From: Stomorhina lunata
Taxonomy: Eukaryota > Arthropoda > Insecta > Diptera > Rhiniidae
DNA length: 64,000 nucleotides
Direction of reading: 5' to 3'
Assembly: GCA_933228675.1 (NCBI GenBank)
Contig: OW121740.1
Coordinates: forward strand, 125,749,630 to 125,813,629
The notes below the pieces were generated by a model, which saw nothing but the letters and a program-made list of their open reading frames with translations, was not told where the DNA came from and searched no databases. Positions 55,481 to 64,000 of this stretch are shown here, in pieces. The first letter of the stretch is position 1; each line of letters begins with the position of its first letter. A program made the position numbers and the translations under genes.

Positions 55481-55960
55481 AAAGAAAAAATTTTCTACTC
55501 CATTTTTTTTTATCAAAAACTTTTCTGTAGAAAACTGTTTAGCAAAAATTTTTCAATAAAAAATTGTTTTATTAAAATTTTTTTACAAAATTTTTCTACA
55601 GAAAATATTTCTATCGAAAAAAAGAATTTCTATAACAAATAACTTTTATCGAAACATTATCCAAATAAAAATATCCAAAGAAAAATATTTTTATCAAAAA
55701 ATTTTAATGTTTGCAAAAATAATTGTGCGGTGGCAACAATGTTCGATTTTATATTTCTTTGTTCTCTCGAACCATGCGTTAGTTTGTTGCTATAAATTGG
55801 ACTTTGATTTTGTTTTTTTTTTCTTTAACAAAGCGGCACCAACCGACATTATTAACATTCAAATTCCAACTTAATGGAATGATCGTGATGTTTACGAAAA
55901 TTACAAAAGGTCATCGGCTTCTGGTGGTATGGGCTGCCTACGCCAGGTCATATGATTTGT
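55481..55960 (+). repeat. Degenerate CTATAGAAA/TATCAAAA stretch and unique spacer
   Basis: Up to about 55700, worn copies of the hybrid satellite (TTTCTGTAGAAAA, TTATCAAAAA). The rest shows nothing; a 61-codon frame at 55804-55989 is not supported. Confidence 0.45.
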
Positions 55961-57570
55961 TTGATAGAGAAGTCCTTGATAACTTTTAAAGTTATCGATC
56001 ATTTTGATTTTATATAGAAAAGTTATCGATGACTTTAGTTTTTTATAGAAAACTTTGATTTTCTATAGAAATTTTAATGATAACTTTGATTTTTTATAGA
56101 AAATTTATGATTACTTTAATTTTCTATAGAAAAGTTAACGATAACTTTGATTTTCTATAGAAAAGTGATCTATAACTTTGATTTACTACAGAAAAGTTTT
56201 CGAATACTTCGATTTGCTTTTACGATTTCCCATGGAAAAGTTATGGATAGCTATGTTTTTCTATAAAAATGTTTTTGATAACTTTGATTTTTTATAAAAA
56301 AAATATTGTCGATAACTTTGAGTTTATGTAGAAAAGTTGTGTATAAATTTTATTTTCAATAGAAAAGTTGTCGTTTATATTGATCTGCTATTGAAATATA
56401 TCGATAACTTTATTTTCTATAAAAAATATCGATAACTTTGATTTTATATAGAAAAATTATCGACAACTTTGATTTTCTATAGAAAAATTATCAATAACTT
56501 TGATTTTCTATAGAAAAGTTATGGATAACTATGATTTTCGGTTATAAAGTTATCAATAACTTTGATTTTCTATAAAAAAATTATCGATAACTTTGATTTT
56601 CTATAAAAAAGTTATCGATAACTTTGATTTTCTATAGAAAAGTTATTGATAACTTTAGTTTTCTATAGAAAAATTATCGATAACTTTTATTTTCTGTAGA
56701 AAAGTTATCGAGAACTTTGATTTTCTATAGAAAAATTGTCGACAATTTTAATTTTCAATAGAAAAGCTATTAGTAACCTATATTTTCTATCTACAACTTT
56801 ACTTTTCTATAGAAAGGTTATCGATAACTTTACTTTTCTATAGAAAAGTTATCGATAACTTTACTTTTCTATAGAAAAGTTATCGATAACTTTACTTTTC
56901 TATAGAAAAGTTATTGATAACTTTACTTTTCTATAGAAAAGTTATCGATAACTTTACTTTTCTATAGAAAAGTTATCGATAACTTTACTTTTCTATAGAA
57001 AAGTTATCGATAACTTTACTTTTCTATAGAAAAGTTATCGATAACTTTACTTTTCTTTAGAAAAGTTATCGATAATTGTACTTTTCTATAGAAAAGTTAT
57101 CGATGACTTTACTTTTCTATAGAAAAGTTATCGATAACTTTACTTTCCTATAGAAAAGTTATCGATAACTTTACTTTTCTATAGAAAAGTTATCGATAAC
57201 TTTACTTTTCTATAGAAAAGTTATCGATAACTTTACTTTTCTATAGAAAAGTTATTGATAACTTTACTTTTCTATAGAAAAGTTATTGATAACTTTACTT
57301 TTCTATAGAAAAGTTATTGATAACTTTACTTTTCTATAGAAAAGTTATCGATAACTTTACTTTTCTATAGAAAAGTTATCGATAACTTTACTTTTCTATA
57401 GAAAACTTATCGATAACTTTACTTTTTTATAGAAAAGTTATCGATAACTTTACTTTTCTATAGAAAAGTTATCGATAACTTTACTTTTCTATAGAAAAGT
57501 TATCGATAACTTTACTTTTCTATAGAAAAGTTATCGATAACTTTACTTTTCAATAGAAAAATTATCGAAA
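55961..57570 (+). repeat. 31 bp palindromic satellite
   Basis: About 50 units; degenerate before 56800 and highly regular after. Each unit joins two palindromes, AAAGTTATCGATAACTTT and ACTTTTCTATAGAAAAGT, which overlap the next unit. Twenty or more units contain TATCGATA, the DRE motif bound by DREF, which also includes the CGATA word bound by BEAF-32. No gene is present. Confidence 0.95.
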
Positions 57571-58095
57571 AATTTTGATACAAACTAAAGAAAATTTTTG
57601 ATACAAAAATTTTACTAAAGAAAATTTTTGATACAAAAATTTTACTAAAGAAAATTTTTGTTACAAAAATTTTACTAAAGAAAATTTTTAATACAAAAAT
57701 TTTACTAAAGAAAATTTTTGTTACAAAAATTTTACTAAAAAAATTTTTGATACAAAAATTTTACTAAAGAAAATTTTTGTTACAAAAATTTTACTAAAGA
57801 AATTTTTTGTTACAAAAATTTTACTAAAGGCAATTATTGACACAAAACTTTTACTTAAAAAAATTACAAAAATTTAACTAAAAGAAATTGTTCTTACAAA
57901 ACTTTTCCTAAAGAGAATTTTTGTTACAAAAATTTTACTAAAGAAAATGTTTGTTACAAAAATTTTACTAAAGAAAATGTTTGTACAAAAATTTTACTAA
58001 AGAAAATGTTTGTTACAAAAATTTTACTAAAGAACATTTTTTTTATAAAAATTTTACTAAAGAAAATTTTTGTTACAAAAGTTTACTAAAGAAAA
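57571..58095 (-). repeat. 30 bp satellite array 3, reversed, about 17 copies
   Basis: The unit of arrays 1 and 2 on the other strand (ACTAAAGAAAATTTTTGATA). It joins the 31 bp satellite without a spacer at about 57570. The variant TTTTTGTTACAAAAATTTTA dominates the far half. Confidence 0.93.
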
Positions 58096-58290
58096 GTTAT
58101 CATTACTTTTGATATCTTTTAGAAAAGTTATTGCATACTTAGTTTGCTTTATAGAAAAGTTATTTGTAATTTTGATTTTTTATAAAATAGGTAACGATAA
58201 CATTGTATTTCTAAAGAAAAGCTATTGATATATTTAATATTTTATAGAAAATTTATCATTACATCGATTTTCAATAAAAAAAACTTTAAA
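58096..58290 (+). repeat. Degenerate tail of the 31 bp satellite
   Basis: Worn units with AGAAAAGTTATTG and TATAGAAAA words, so the 30 bp array is an insert or expansion within the 31 bp array. Confidence 0.6.
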
Positions 58291-58740
58291 TTTAGATTCG
58301 ACTTACCCTTGCTACTAATGGAAATGTAGGGTATACAAATTATCTAAAGAATTACAAAATTTTATTTCTTTCTAACTTCGTTAACTTTTACCTTCCGAGT
58401 TGCATTATTTGACGTCAGTTTGAGTTGTTTTTTACCGCATTCAAATATTATAAAGTATTTCTGTCGGCACGTGTTGAGCTTTTTATGCAAAAAATTTGTT
58501 TTATATTGATAAGAATTTTTTTTATATTTTATTAATATGCTTCAAAATAAAAGCTTGAACTTCCGCAAGGGTTTCATGACCTTCAAAATTCATCATTTTC
58601 TTCAAATTGCATAAATTTTGAAATGTATTGTTAAGTTATTCTTTGTAAAAATTATTGACAATTTGAAACTTCTATAGAAATTTTTTAATTTTCTAAAAAA
58701 TAACTTTAAATTTCTATAATTTCAGCTAATTTCGAAAAAA
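58291..58740. other. AT-rich spacer, no recognised feature
   Basis: Nothing supported. Confidence 0.4.
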
Positions 58741-58915
58741 GTGGTCCATATATGATCCAGTATCCATATTTGGGTTATATATAAATGTTTGTATGATGAT
58801 AAAATTTAGCAAATATGTAAATTTATATTTTTATGCAGGAGAAAGAAAAGACATTTGACCTTAATAGTAAAGGGTATCATTTGTTCGGGCTGACTACAGA
58901 ACTTTTTTACTTCTT
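58741..58915 (+). repeat. GTCY-core repeat, 3' end fragment
   Basis: ATGTTTGTATGATGATAAAA to TTAATAGTAAAGGGTATCAT and TTTTTTACTTCTTG, the tail of a worn copy directly before another copy. Confidence 0.7.
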
Positions 58916-59612
58916 GCTGCATAGAAATATTTGTCTTAGACCCACCTTTTAGTATACCAATAGGCTTAGAATCACTTTCTGAGTCGATATCAATGTCAGT
59001 CCGTCCGTCTGGACGGCTGGCTGGACCCCCATGTTAACCATATAATCAAAGTACAGGTCACAATTCTAAAGATAATATGATGTAATTTGGCACAGATCAT
59101 TTTTTGATAGTGGGAAAATGGCTATTGAAATTCGGTTCCACTTACAGAAATTTATATATTGGCGACAGAAATCATTATTTTTTCATAAAATTTACTGCTT
59201 ATAAAAACCAAAATCACTGTACCAAATTTCGTTGAAATCGGTCCACATTTGACCATAGCTACCATACAAACTCTTCTGCCAAAACGCTCTAAATGAGATA
59301 AAAATCACTAAAACGCTCGTAAATCTGAAGATAATGGGAACTTAAAGTTTTTTTTTTTTGCATACATAATTTTTGTAACAACTGTAATCACTTTGCTAAA
59401 TTTCGAGATAATCGGTTAACATTTGACCCTAGCTCTCATATAAGTCTAAATGACGGAAATAGCTTTAATATAAAAGTTTTTAGAAAATGTTTGTATGATG
59501 GCAAAAATTAGCAAATATTTGTCTTTATACAGGATAAAGAACACCTTTGACCTTAGTGGTGAAGGGTATCGTATGGTCGGGTTTGACCGACTAAAGCACT
59601 TTCTTATATGTT
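58916..59612 (+). repeat. GTCY-core dispersed repeat
   Basis: Starts GCATAGAAATATTTGTCTTA, has the core at about 58990-59020 and ends GTGGTGAAGGGTATCGTATG and TTTCTTATATGTTTT. Confidence 0.9.
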
Positions 59613-60042
59613 TTAAATATTAATGTACTGGGAACATCATAAAAGTCAATGGATTGACAGTTTGACACAATTTATCATAATTCTATACAAGTTCGTATGT
59701 TTCTCTTAAAGTATACGTGAGTTATTATTTAAAATAAAAAGGGTTCAGAAAGTGTTTGATAAGGAATTCTCTTTGTTGTTGAATATTAAAAAGTATCAAA
59801 TTGGATTAGGTGTTCTTATTTTTTCAGAAAAACCTAATCCAAAAAAGGACACACAATAATTGTAGCCTTAAGGCATAATAAAACATTTTAAAATGAAAAA
59901 TTTAAGAAAAGCAACAATTTAAAAGGGTTGGCTTAGAAAGAAAAATATTTTCTAAATTATGATTGACAATTTGCACATATTGTGGTCAATCAATTCGAAT
60001 TTCAATTCATCCCTTTGTTAGCTATTCCAATCTTTTTATTTG
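59613..60042. other. Spacer with a small hairpin
   Basis: TTGGATTAGGT (59801-59811) and its complement (59832-59842) form an 11 bp stem with a 20 bp loop. Nothing else is seen. Confidence 0.45.
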
Positions 60043-60831
60043 GTATACCCTTCACCACCATAGGTGGAAAGAGTATTATAAGTTTGTGCTGATGTTTGTA
60101 ACACATAGAAATATTTGTCTTAGACCCACCTTTTAGTATACCAATAGGCTTAGAATCACTTTCTGGGTCGATTTAGCGATGTCCGTCCGTCCGTCTGGCT
60201 GGCTGGACCCCCATGTAAACCTTGTAATCAAACTACAGGTCACAGTTCTAAAGATAATTTGATGAAATTTGGCACAGATCATTTTTTTAATAATGGACTA
60301 TTGAAATTTGTCAAAATCGGTCCATTATTTATGGTACCTCCCATAGGTCACATTTCCCGGAATTGATATATTGGCCGCAACTATCAATATTTTTTCATGA
60401 AATTTGAAACAGATACTTCATATGTAAACTACAATCACTGTGCCGAATTTCGTTAAAATCGGTCGACATTTGACCACAGCTCCCGTACAAACTCTTCTTT
60501 AAAAACGCACAAAATGTGACAAAAAACACTAAAACGCTCATAAATCTGAAAATTATGACAATTTTAACTCTATATTTTGCACACATAATTTTTGTAAAAA
60601 CTGTAATCAATTTGCTAAATTTCAAGATGATCGGTTCACATTTGACCCTAGCCCCCATATAAGTTTAAATGACGAAAATAGTTTTAATTTATAATCCTTA
60701 AGAAAATATTCGTATTTTGACAAAATTTAGGAAATATTTGTGTTATAGATGAAAAAGTACAACTTTGACTTTAGTGGCGAAGGGTATCGCATTGTCGGGC
60801 TTGACCGACTATAGCACTTTCTTACTTGTTT
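60043..60831 (+). repeat. GTCY-core dispersed repeat, full-length copy
   Basis: Runs from TATACCCTTCACCACCATAG to GACTATAGCACTTTCTTACT with the core GTCCGTCCGTCTGGCTGG. At about 790 bp it is the most complete copy in the window. ATACCCTTCACCAC near the start and GTGGCGAAGGGTAT near the end form a short inverted pair. Confidence 0.9.
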
Positions 60832-61999
60832 AAGAATAAAATTTGTAGTAAAGCTTATTTAAACATTTGTTTAAATCAAATCATTCCAATTCAAAACCAA
60901 CAATTTATTTTAGAAAAAGAAAACCAAAGATGAATTCAATTTTATATGCTACACATGATGGTGTTGCATGTATTACATAAATATTTTGGGTTTCAGTAGT
61001 TTTTTTTTTATTGTCCTGTTTGACATATGACATGTTGCATCATTAATCTTGAATGAAAAAACTATAAATATTACAATACCAAACAGTTAATGCGTGTCTC
61101 TTATAGTATCACTATGTAAAGGAATATTTATGGTATGACAACAAAATTGGTGTTTTGCAACAAGCAATTTTCATCACATTTACATAAATTAGCCGCAACA
61201 AAAAAATAAAAGTTATCATCAGCGGCAACATGATGACGTCTGTTAACAACCATCATAGCAAATGGCCAGTCATATGACATGTCACAGATAAAATATTTTT
61301 TTCATGCATGTAAAAAAATTCGTCACAGTCCTTTTTTTTAGTGAAAAAAATGTTTTGAATGTTTTTGGTAAAAAATGTTTATATAAATGCATATAATTTA
61401 AAAAGTCTATTCACAAATTGTGTTTAAGTGGTTGTAAGTACGGAGATACTTCTTGTATGGTATTAATAGCAAAATATGAACCAAGATCTCAATACCTTTT
61501 TTCATAGTGGCATGATACCAAGTGGGACCAGACACATGTAGGCACTCTGTGCTGTTTTAGAAACTGTAAAAGCTGTTATTGCATTCACTCCGTTATACAA
61601 ATTTCTGCATTTATAGTGCTGGATGAAATAATGCTTGGATTATACTGCCATAACTGCAAATTTCTTATTTCACAATAAAACTCAGGAAGGTCTCATTCAT
61701 CAAAAACATACAAACCTTGGGAAGTTGTAAAAAGTTGAAAAAAGTATGACTACAGTTTTCATTCTACAGTCTTCCCAAAAATTCTTCGTTCATCGACACC
61801 ATTAAAATTAGATTGGAAGTTGTGAAAAGTTAAATCATCTATAACACAACAAGTGGGATATTATAAAATTTATATGATCCCAGCATAATTTTAGCTTTAT
61901 GCACAAAAGTTTTAGAGCATTTGACCGCAAGAGCAGATTTTCTAATAGAAAAGTTAGTAATTTTACAGGTCAACATGATTTTGCGGCACTAGATTTGTT
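60832..61999. other. AT-rich spacer, no recognised feature
   Basis: No gene or repeat boundary that I can support in about 1.2 kb. Confidence 0.4.
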
Positions 62000-62310
62000 G
62001 ATCAAATCTAGATAACTTTAGTCCGCTAAATCCGAAAGTGACATTGTTTATTCTGAGTTGGCTCTAGTTTTCGAGATATATTTTTTTTTCGGGAAAAACA
62101 GGTTTTTTGCACTTAAAAAAGGCTGGTTATATTCAGTTAATAAAAAAAAACTAAATTGAATAACAAGTTTATTTTTGAATCGTCCTCACATTTTTCTAAC
62201 CGTAACTGTAAGTGGATAAAATAAAAAAATTATATCTCGAAAACTAGAGCCAAATAGAAAAAACTAAAATCATTTTCGGATTCAGCACAGAAAATTTATG
62301 TGAAAATAAT
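62000..62310. repeat. Inverted repeat with CTAGTTTTCGAGATATA arms
   Basis: TTGGCTCTAGTTTTCGAGAT (about 62061) and its complement (about 62233-62256), with weaker outer matches around AATCCGAAA and TTTCGGATT. Related wording is at 28560-28585. Confidence 0.6.
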
Positions 62311-62390
62311 CCCAAAAGTTCGTGCTACAGCCAAAAGCCCAATTTTTGTATAGCAGTGTTTTCGAAAGAGTTATGTGCTGTTTATATAAC

Positions 62391-62476
62391 TCAAGCGACT
62401 GACGATTGAGTGAAATTTACGCATGTTTTGTTATTGTAAAATACATGCAAATTTCACTCAATCGTCAGACGCTTGA
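62391..62476. repeat. 86 bp near-perfect hairpin
   Basis: A 28 bp outer stem (62391-62418 with 62449-62476, one mismatch) starting TCAAGCGACTGACGATTGAG, then an inner stem of GCATGT and TTTT with small bulges, and an 8-base loop. It ends 11 bp before the second satellite head module. It could be a tiny palindromic element or a small-RNA precursor. Confidence 0.8.
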
Positions 62477-62486
62477 CTTCTATGAA

Positions 62487-62591
62487 CCCTACATTAATCT
62501 ACTTCACGGGTCGGCGCAAAGAGAACAGAGAGAGTTGCCGTTTTTTACCTTTAAGTAAAATAGGTATTTTTTTCAATGTGTAGTTCTAACG
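62487..62591 (+). repeat. Satellite head module, copy 2
   Basis: GGTCGGCGCAAAGAGAACAG, GAGTTGCCGTTTTTTACC, AAGTAAAATAGGTA and TTTTTTTCAATGTGTAGTTC, in the order of copy 1 at 55357. Confidence 0.75.
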
Positions 62592-62599
62592 TTTTAATT

Positions 62600-63195
62600 T
62601 TTTTATTTTTTTAAATTTTTTATAAAATTTTTTTTATAGAAAACTTTTCTGTAGGAAATATTTTTGTCAAACATTTTTCTATAGAAAAAATTTTTATCAA
62701 AAATTTTTCTATAGAAAAAATTTTTATCAAAACCTTTTTCTATAGAAAAAATTTTTATCAAAAATTTTTCTATAGAAAAAATTTTTATCGAAAATTTTTC
62801 TATAGAAAAAACTTTTATCAAAAATTTTTCTATAGAAAATTTTTTATCAAAAAAGTTTCTAAGGAAATTTTTGTATCAAAAATTTTTCTATAGAAAATTT
62901 TTTTATCGAAAATTTTTGTATAGAAAAAATTTTTATCAAAAATTTTTCTATAGAAAATTTTTTTATCAAAAAAGTTTCTATAGGAAATTTTTGTATAAAA
63001 AATTTTTTTATAGAAAATTTTTTTATCGAAAATTTTTCTATAGAAAATTTGTTTTTCAAAAAATTTTCTATAGAAAATTTTTTATCAAAAATATTACTAT
63101 AGAAAATTTTTTATCAAAAAAGCTTCTATAGAAAATTCTTTATCAAAAATGTTTCTATAAATTTTTTTTTTTATGAAAAATTTTTCTATAGAAAA
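62600..63195 (+). repeat. Hybrid 30-31 bp satellite, about 19 copies
   Basis: Unit CTATAGAAAAAATTTTT joined to ATCAAAAATTTTT; CTATAG starts at 62709, 62740 and 62770 show the 30-31 bp step. It combines TTCTATAGAA of the 31 bp satellite with TATCAAAAATTTT of the 30 bp satellite. The small frames rich in Phe, Lys and Ile are shadows. Confidence 0.92.
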
Positions 63196-63201
63196 ATTTT
63201 T

Positions 63202-63325
63202 TAGTTGAAAGAAATTAATTTTTAGTTGAACCAAGAATTTATGTTAAGAGATTGTGGGTTCGAATCCGGGCTCAGTTTCATATCATACAATTTTATTTTT
63301 TTATTTTTAATAATTTTTATGATTT
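63202..63325 (+). repeat. tRNA-derived (SINE-like) unit, copy 1
   Basis: Contains GGTTCGAATCC (63257-63267), an exact Pol III B box, followed by a T/A-rich tail. An A box is only hinted at (TAGTTGAACCAAG). The T arm does not pair properly, so it is not a tRNA gene. Copy 2 lies 370 bp on. Confidence 0.6.
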
Positions 63326-64000
63326 TTAAATTAGATTAATAATTTTTAGGAATACTGAAAAAACTATGTGACACTTAAGCAGTGTGGAATGCTGCATTTT
63401 CTGTCCCGCTACGGACTTCATCAGCACATTGTGTCACCAACTGTTAAATGCCAGTAGTTAAGATCATCTATTTAACTGAATTCTTAAGCGAAATGGAAAA
63501 CGAGAATTATATTAACACTCATTTCTATTTCACCTATGTCCATATGATCGATTCAGTTAAAGAAATCGATTCAGTTGAAAGAAATTAGTTTTTAGTTGAA
63601 CCAAGAATTTATGTTAAGAGGTTGTGGGTTCGAATCCGGGCTCAGGTTCATATTATAAATTTTTATTTTTTTATTTTTAATAATTTTAATATAATTAATA
63701 AAGGATAGGAATACAAAACATAAAGGAAAAAACTATGGTGGATAAGTTCGTCTAACTGAATTGATCATATGGTCATAGGTGAAGTATAAATGAGTGTTAA
63801 TATAATTCTCGTTTTCCATTTCGCTTAAGAATTCAGTTAAATAGATGATCTTAACTACTGGCATCTAACAGTTTGTGACACAATGTGCTGCTGAAGTCCG
63901 TAGCGGGACAGAAAATGCAGCATTCCACACTGCTTAAGTGTCACATAGTTTTTTCAGTATTCCTAAAAATTATTAATCTAATTTAAAAATCATAAAAATT
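63312..64000. repeat. Large palindrome, 248 bp arms, running off the window
   Basis: Arms 63312-63559 and 63753-64000 are reverse complements of equal length with few mismatches, around a 193 bp spacer. For example, CAGCATTCCACACTGCTTAA in the right arm mirrors the left arm near 63379. The match continues to the last base, so the arms are longer than seen. Confidence 0.92.
63574..63697 (+). repeat. tRNA-derived (SINE-like) unit, copy 2
   Basis: Same text as 63202-63325 with a B box at 63627-63637. It sits in the spacer of the large palindrome. Confidence 0.6.

Noticed and set aside
63202..63697. Two tRNA genes at the GGTTCGAATCC boxes
   Set aside because: Only the B box is intact. The T stem mispairs at two positions, and no anticodon arm, acceptor stem or convincing A box is found.

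Overview
The window is nuclear DNA of a higher fly, most likely a calyptrate (blow fly, flesh fly or house fly type). The evidence is AT-rich DNA, short spliceosomal introns, a head-to-head pair of secreted insect ferritin genes (Fer2LCH on minus, Fer1HCH on plus), dipteran-style repeats with a (GTCY)n core, and many decayed DNA transposons and LINEs. The species cannot be named from sequence alone. Only five intact protein genes are supported; most of the 64 kb is repeats.

Layout. 1-3955: a dead Tc1/mariner (DD37E) element, a ~310 bp tandem repeat and dispersed repeats. 3956-7504: Fer2LCH (minus, two coding exons). 7505-20880: a 13.9 kb divergent ferritin intergenic region filled by a 115 bp MITE, a GTCY-core repeat split by a 1.33 kb inverted-repeat element, a LINE fragment, a 4.4 kb element built of ~575 bp tandem units, and a MITE broken by a dead rosa-like (DD41D) mariner. 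20886-27779: Fer1HCH, with a textbook iron-responsive element (IRE) in the 5' leader, a possible alternative intron around the IRE, and several metal-response-element-like motifs in intron 1. 27780-36660: nested repeats. 36671-53950: three paralogous C-type lectin genes (minus, plus, minus), each with a 43-codon signal-peptide exon followed by an exon carrying a lectin domain and a Gln/Glu/Lys-rich coiled coil. They are separated by a 4.4 kb and a 2.0 kb array of one 30 bp satellite and by a ~1 kb-armed inverted repeat. 53948-64000: a Harbinger-like element, a 31 bp palindromic satellite carrying TATCGATA in many units, a short array of the 30 bp satellite in the opposite direction, more GTCY-core repeats, a hybrid satellite, and a 248 bp-armed palindrome with tRNA-like B boxes running off the window.

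How the genes work together. Fer1HCH (ferroxidase-competent) and Fer2LCH (lacking the ferroxidase ligands) encode the two subunits of secreted insect ferritin. The IRE would let iron regulatory protein control only the heavy chain. The three lectins look like a small, fast-diverging family of secreted sugar-binding coiled-coil proteins. Apart from shared 5' leader wording (AACAGCTA-A-ATG), nothing links the lectins to the ferritins.

The points most worth a second look are the IRE and its candidate regulated intron, the TGCACACGG cluster in Fer1HCH intron 1, the modular family of 30-31 bp satellites (one with a DREF/BEAF-32-type motif) that share a common head sequence, several undescribed inverted-repeat elements, and two long palindromes that could make hairpin RNA. 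All calls were made by reading the sequence; no database search was possible.
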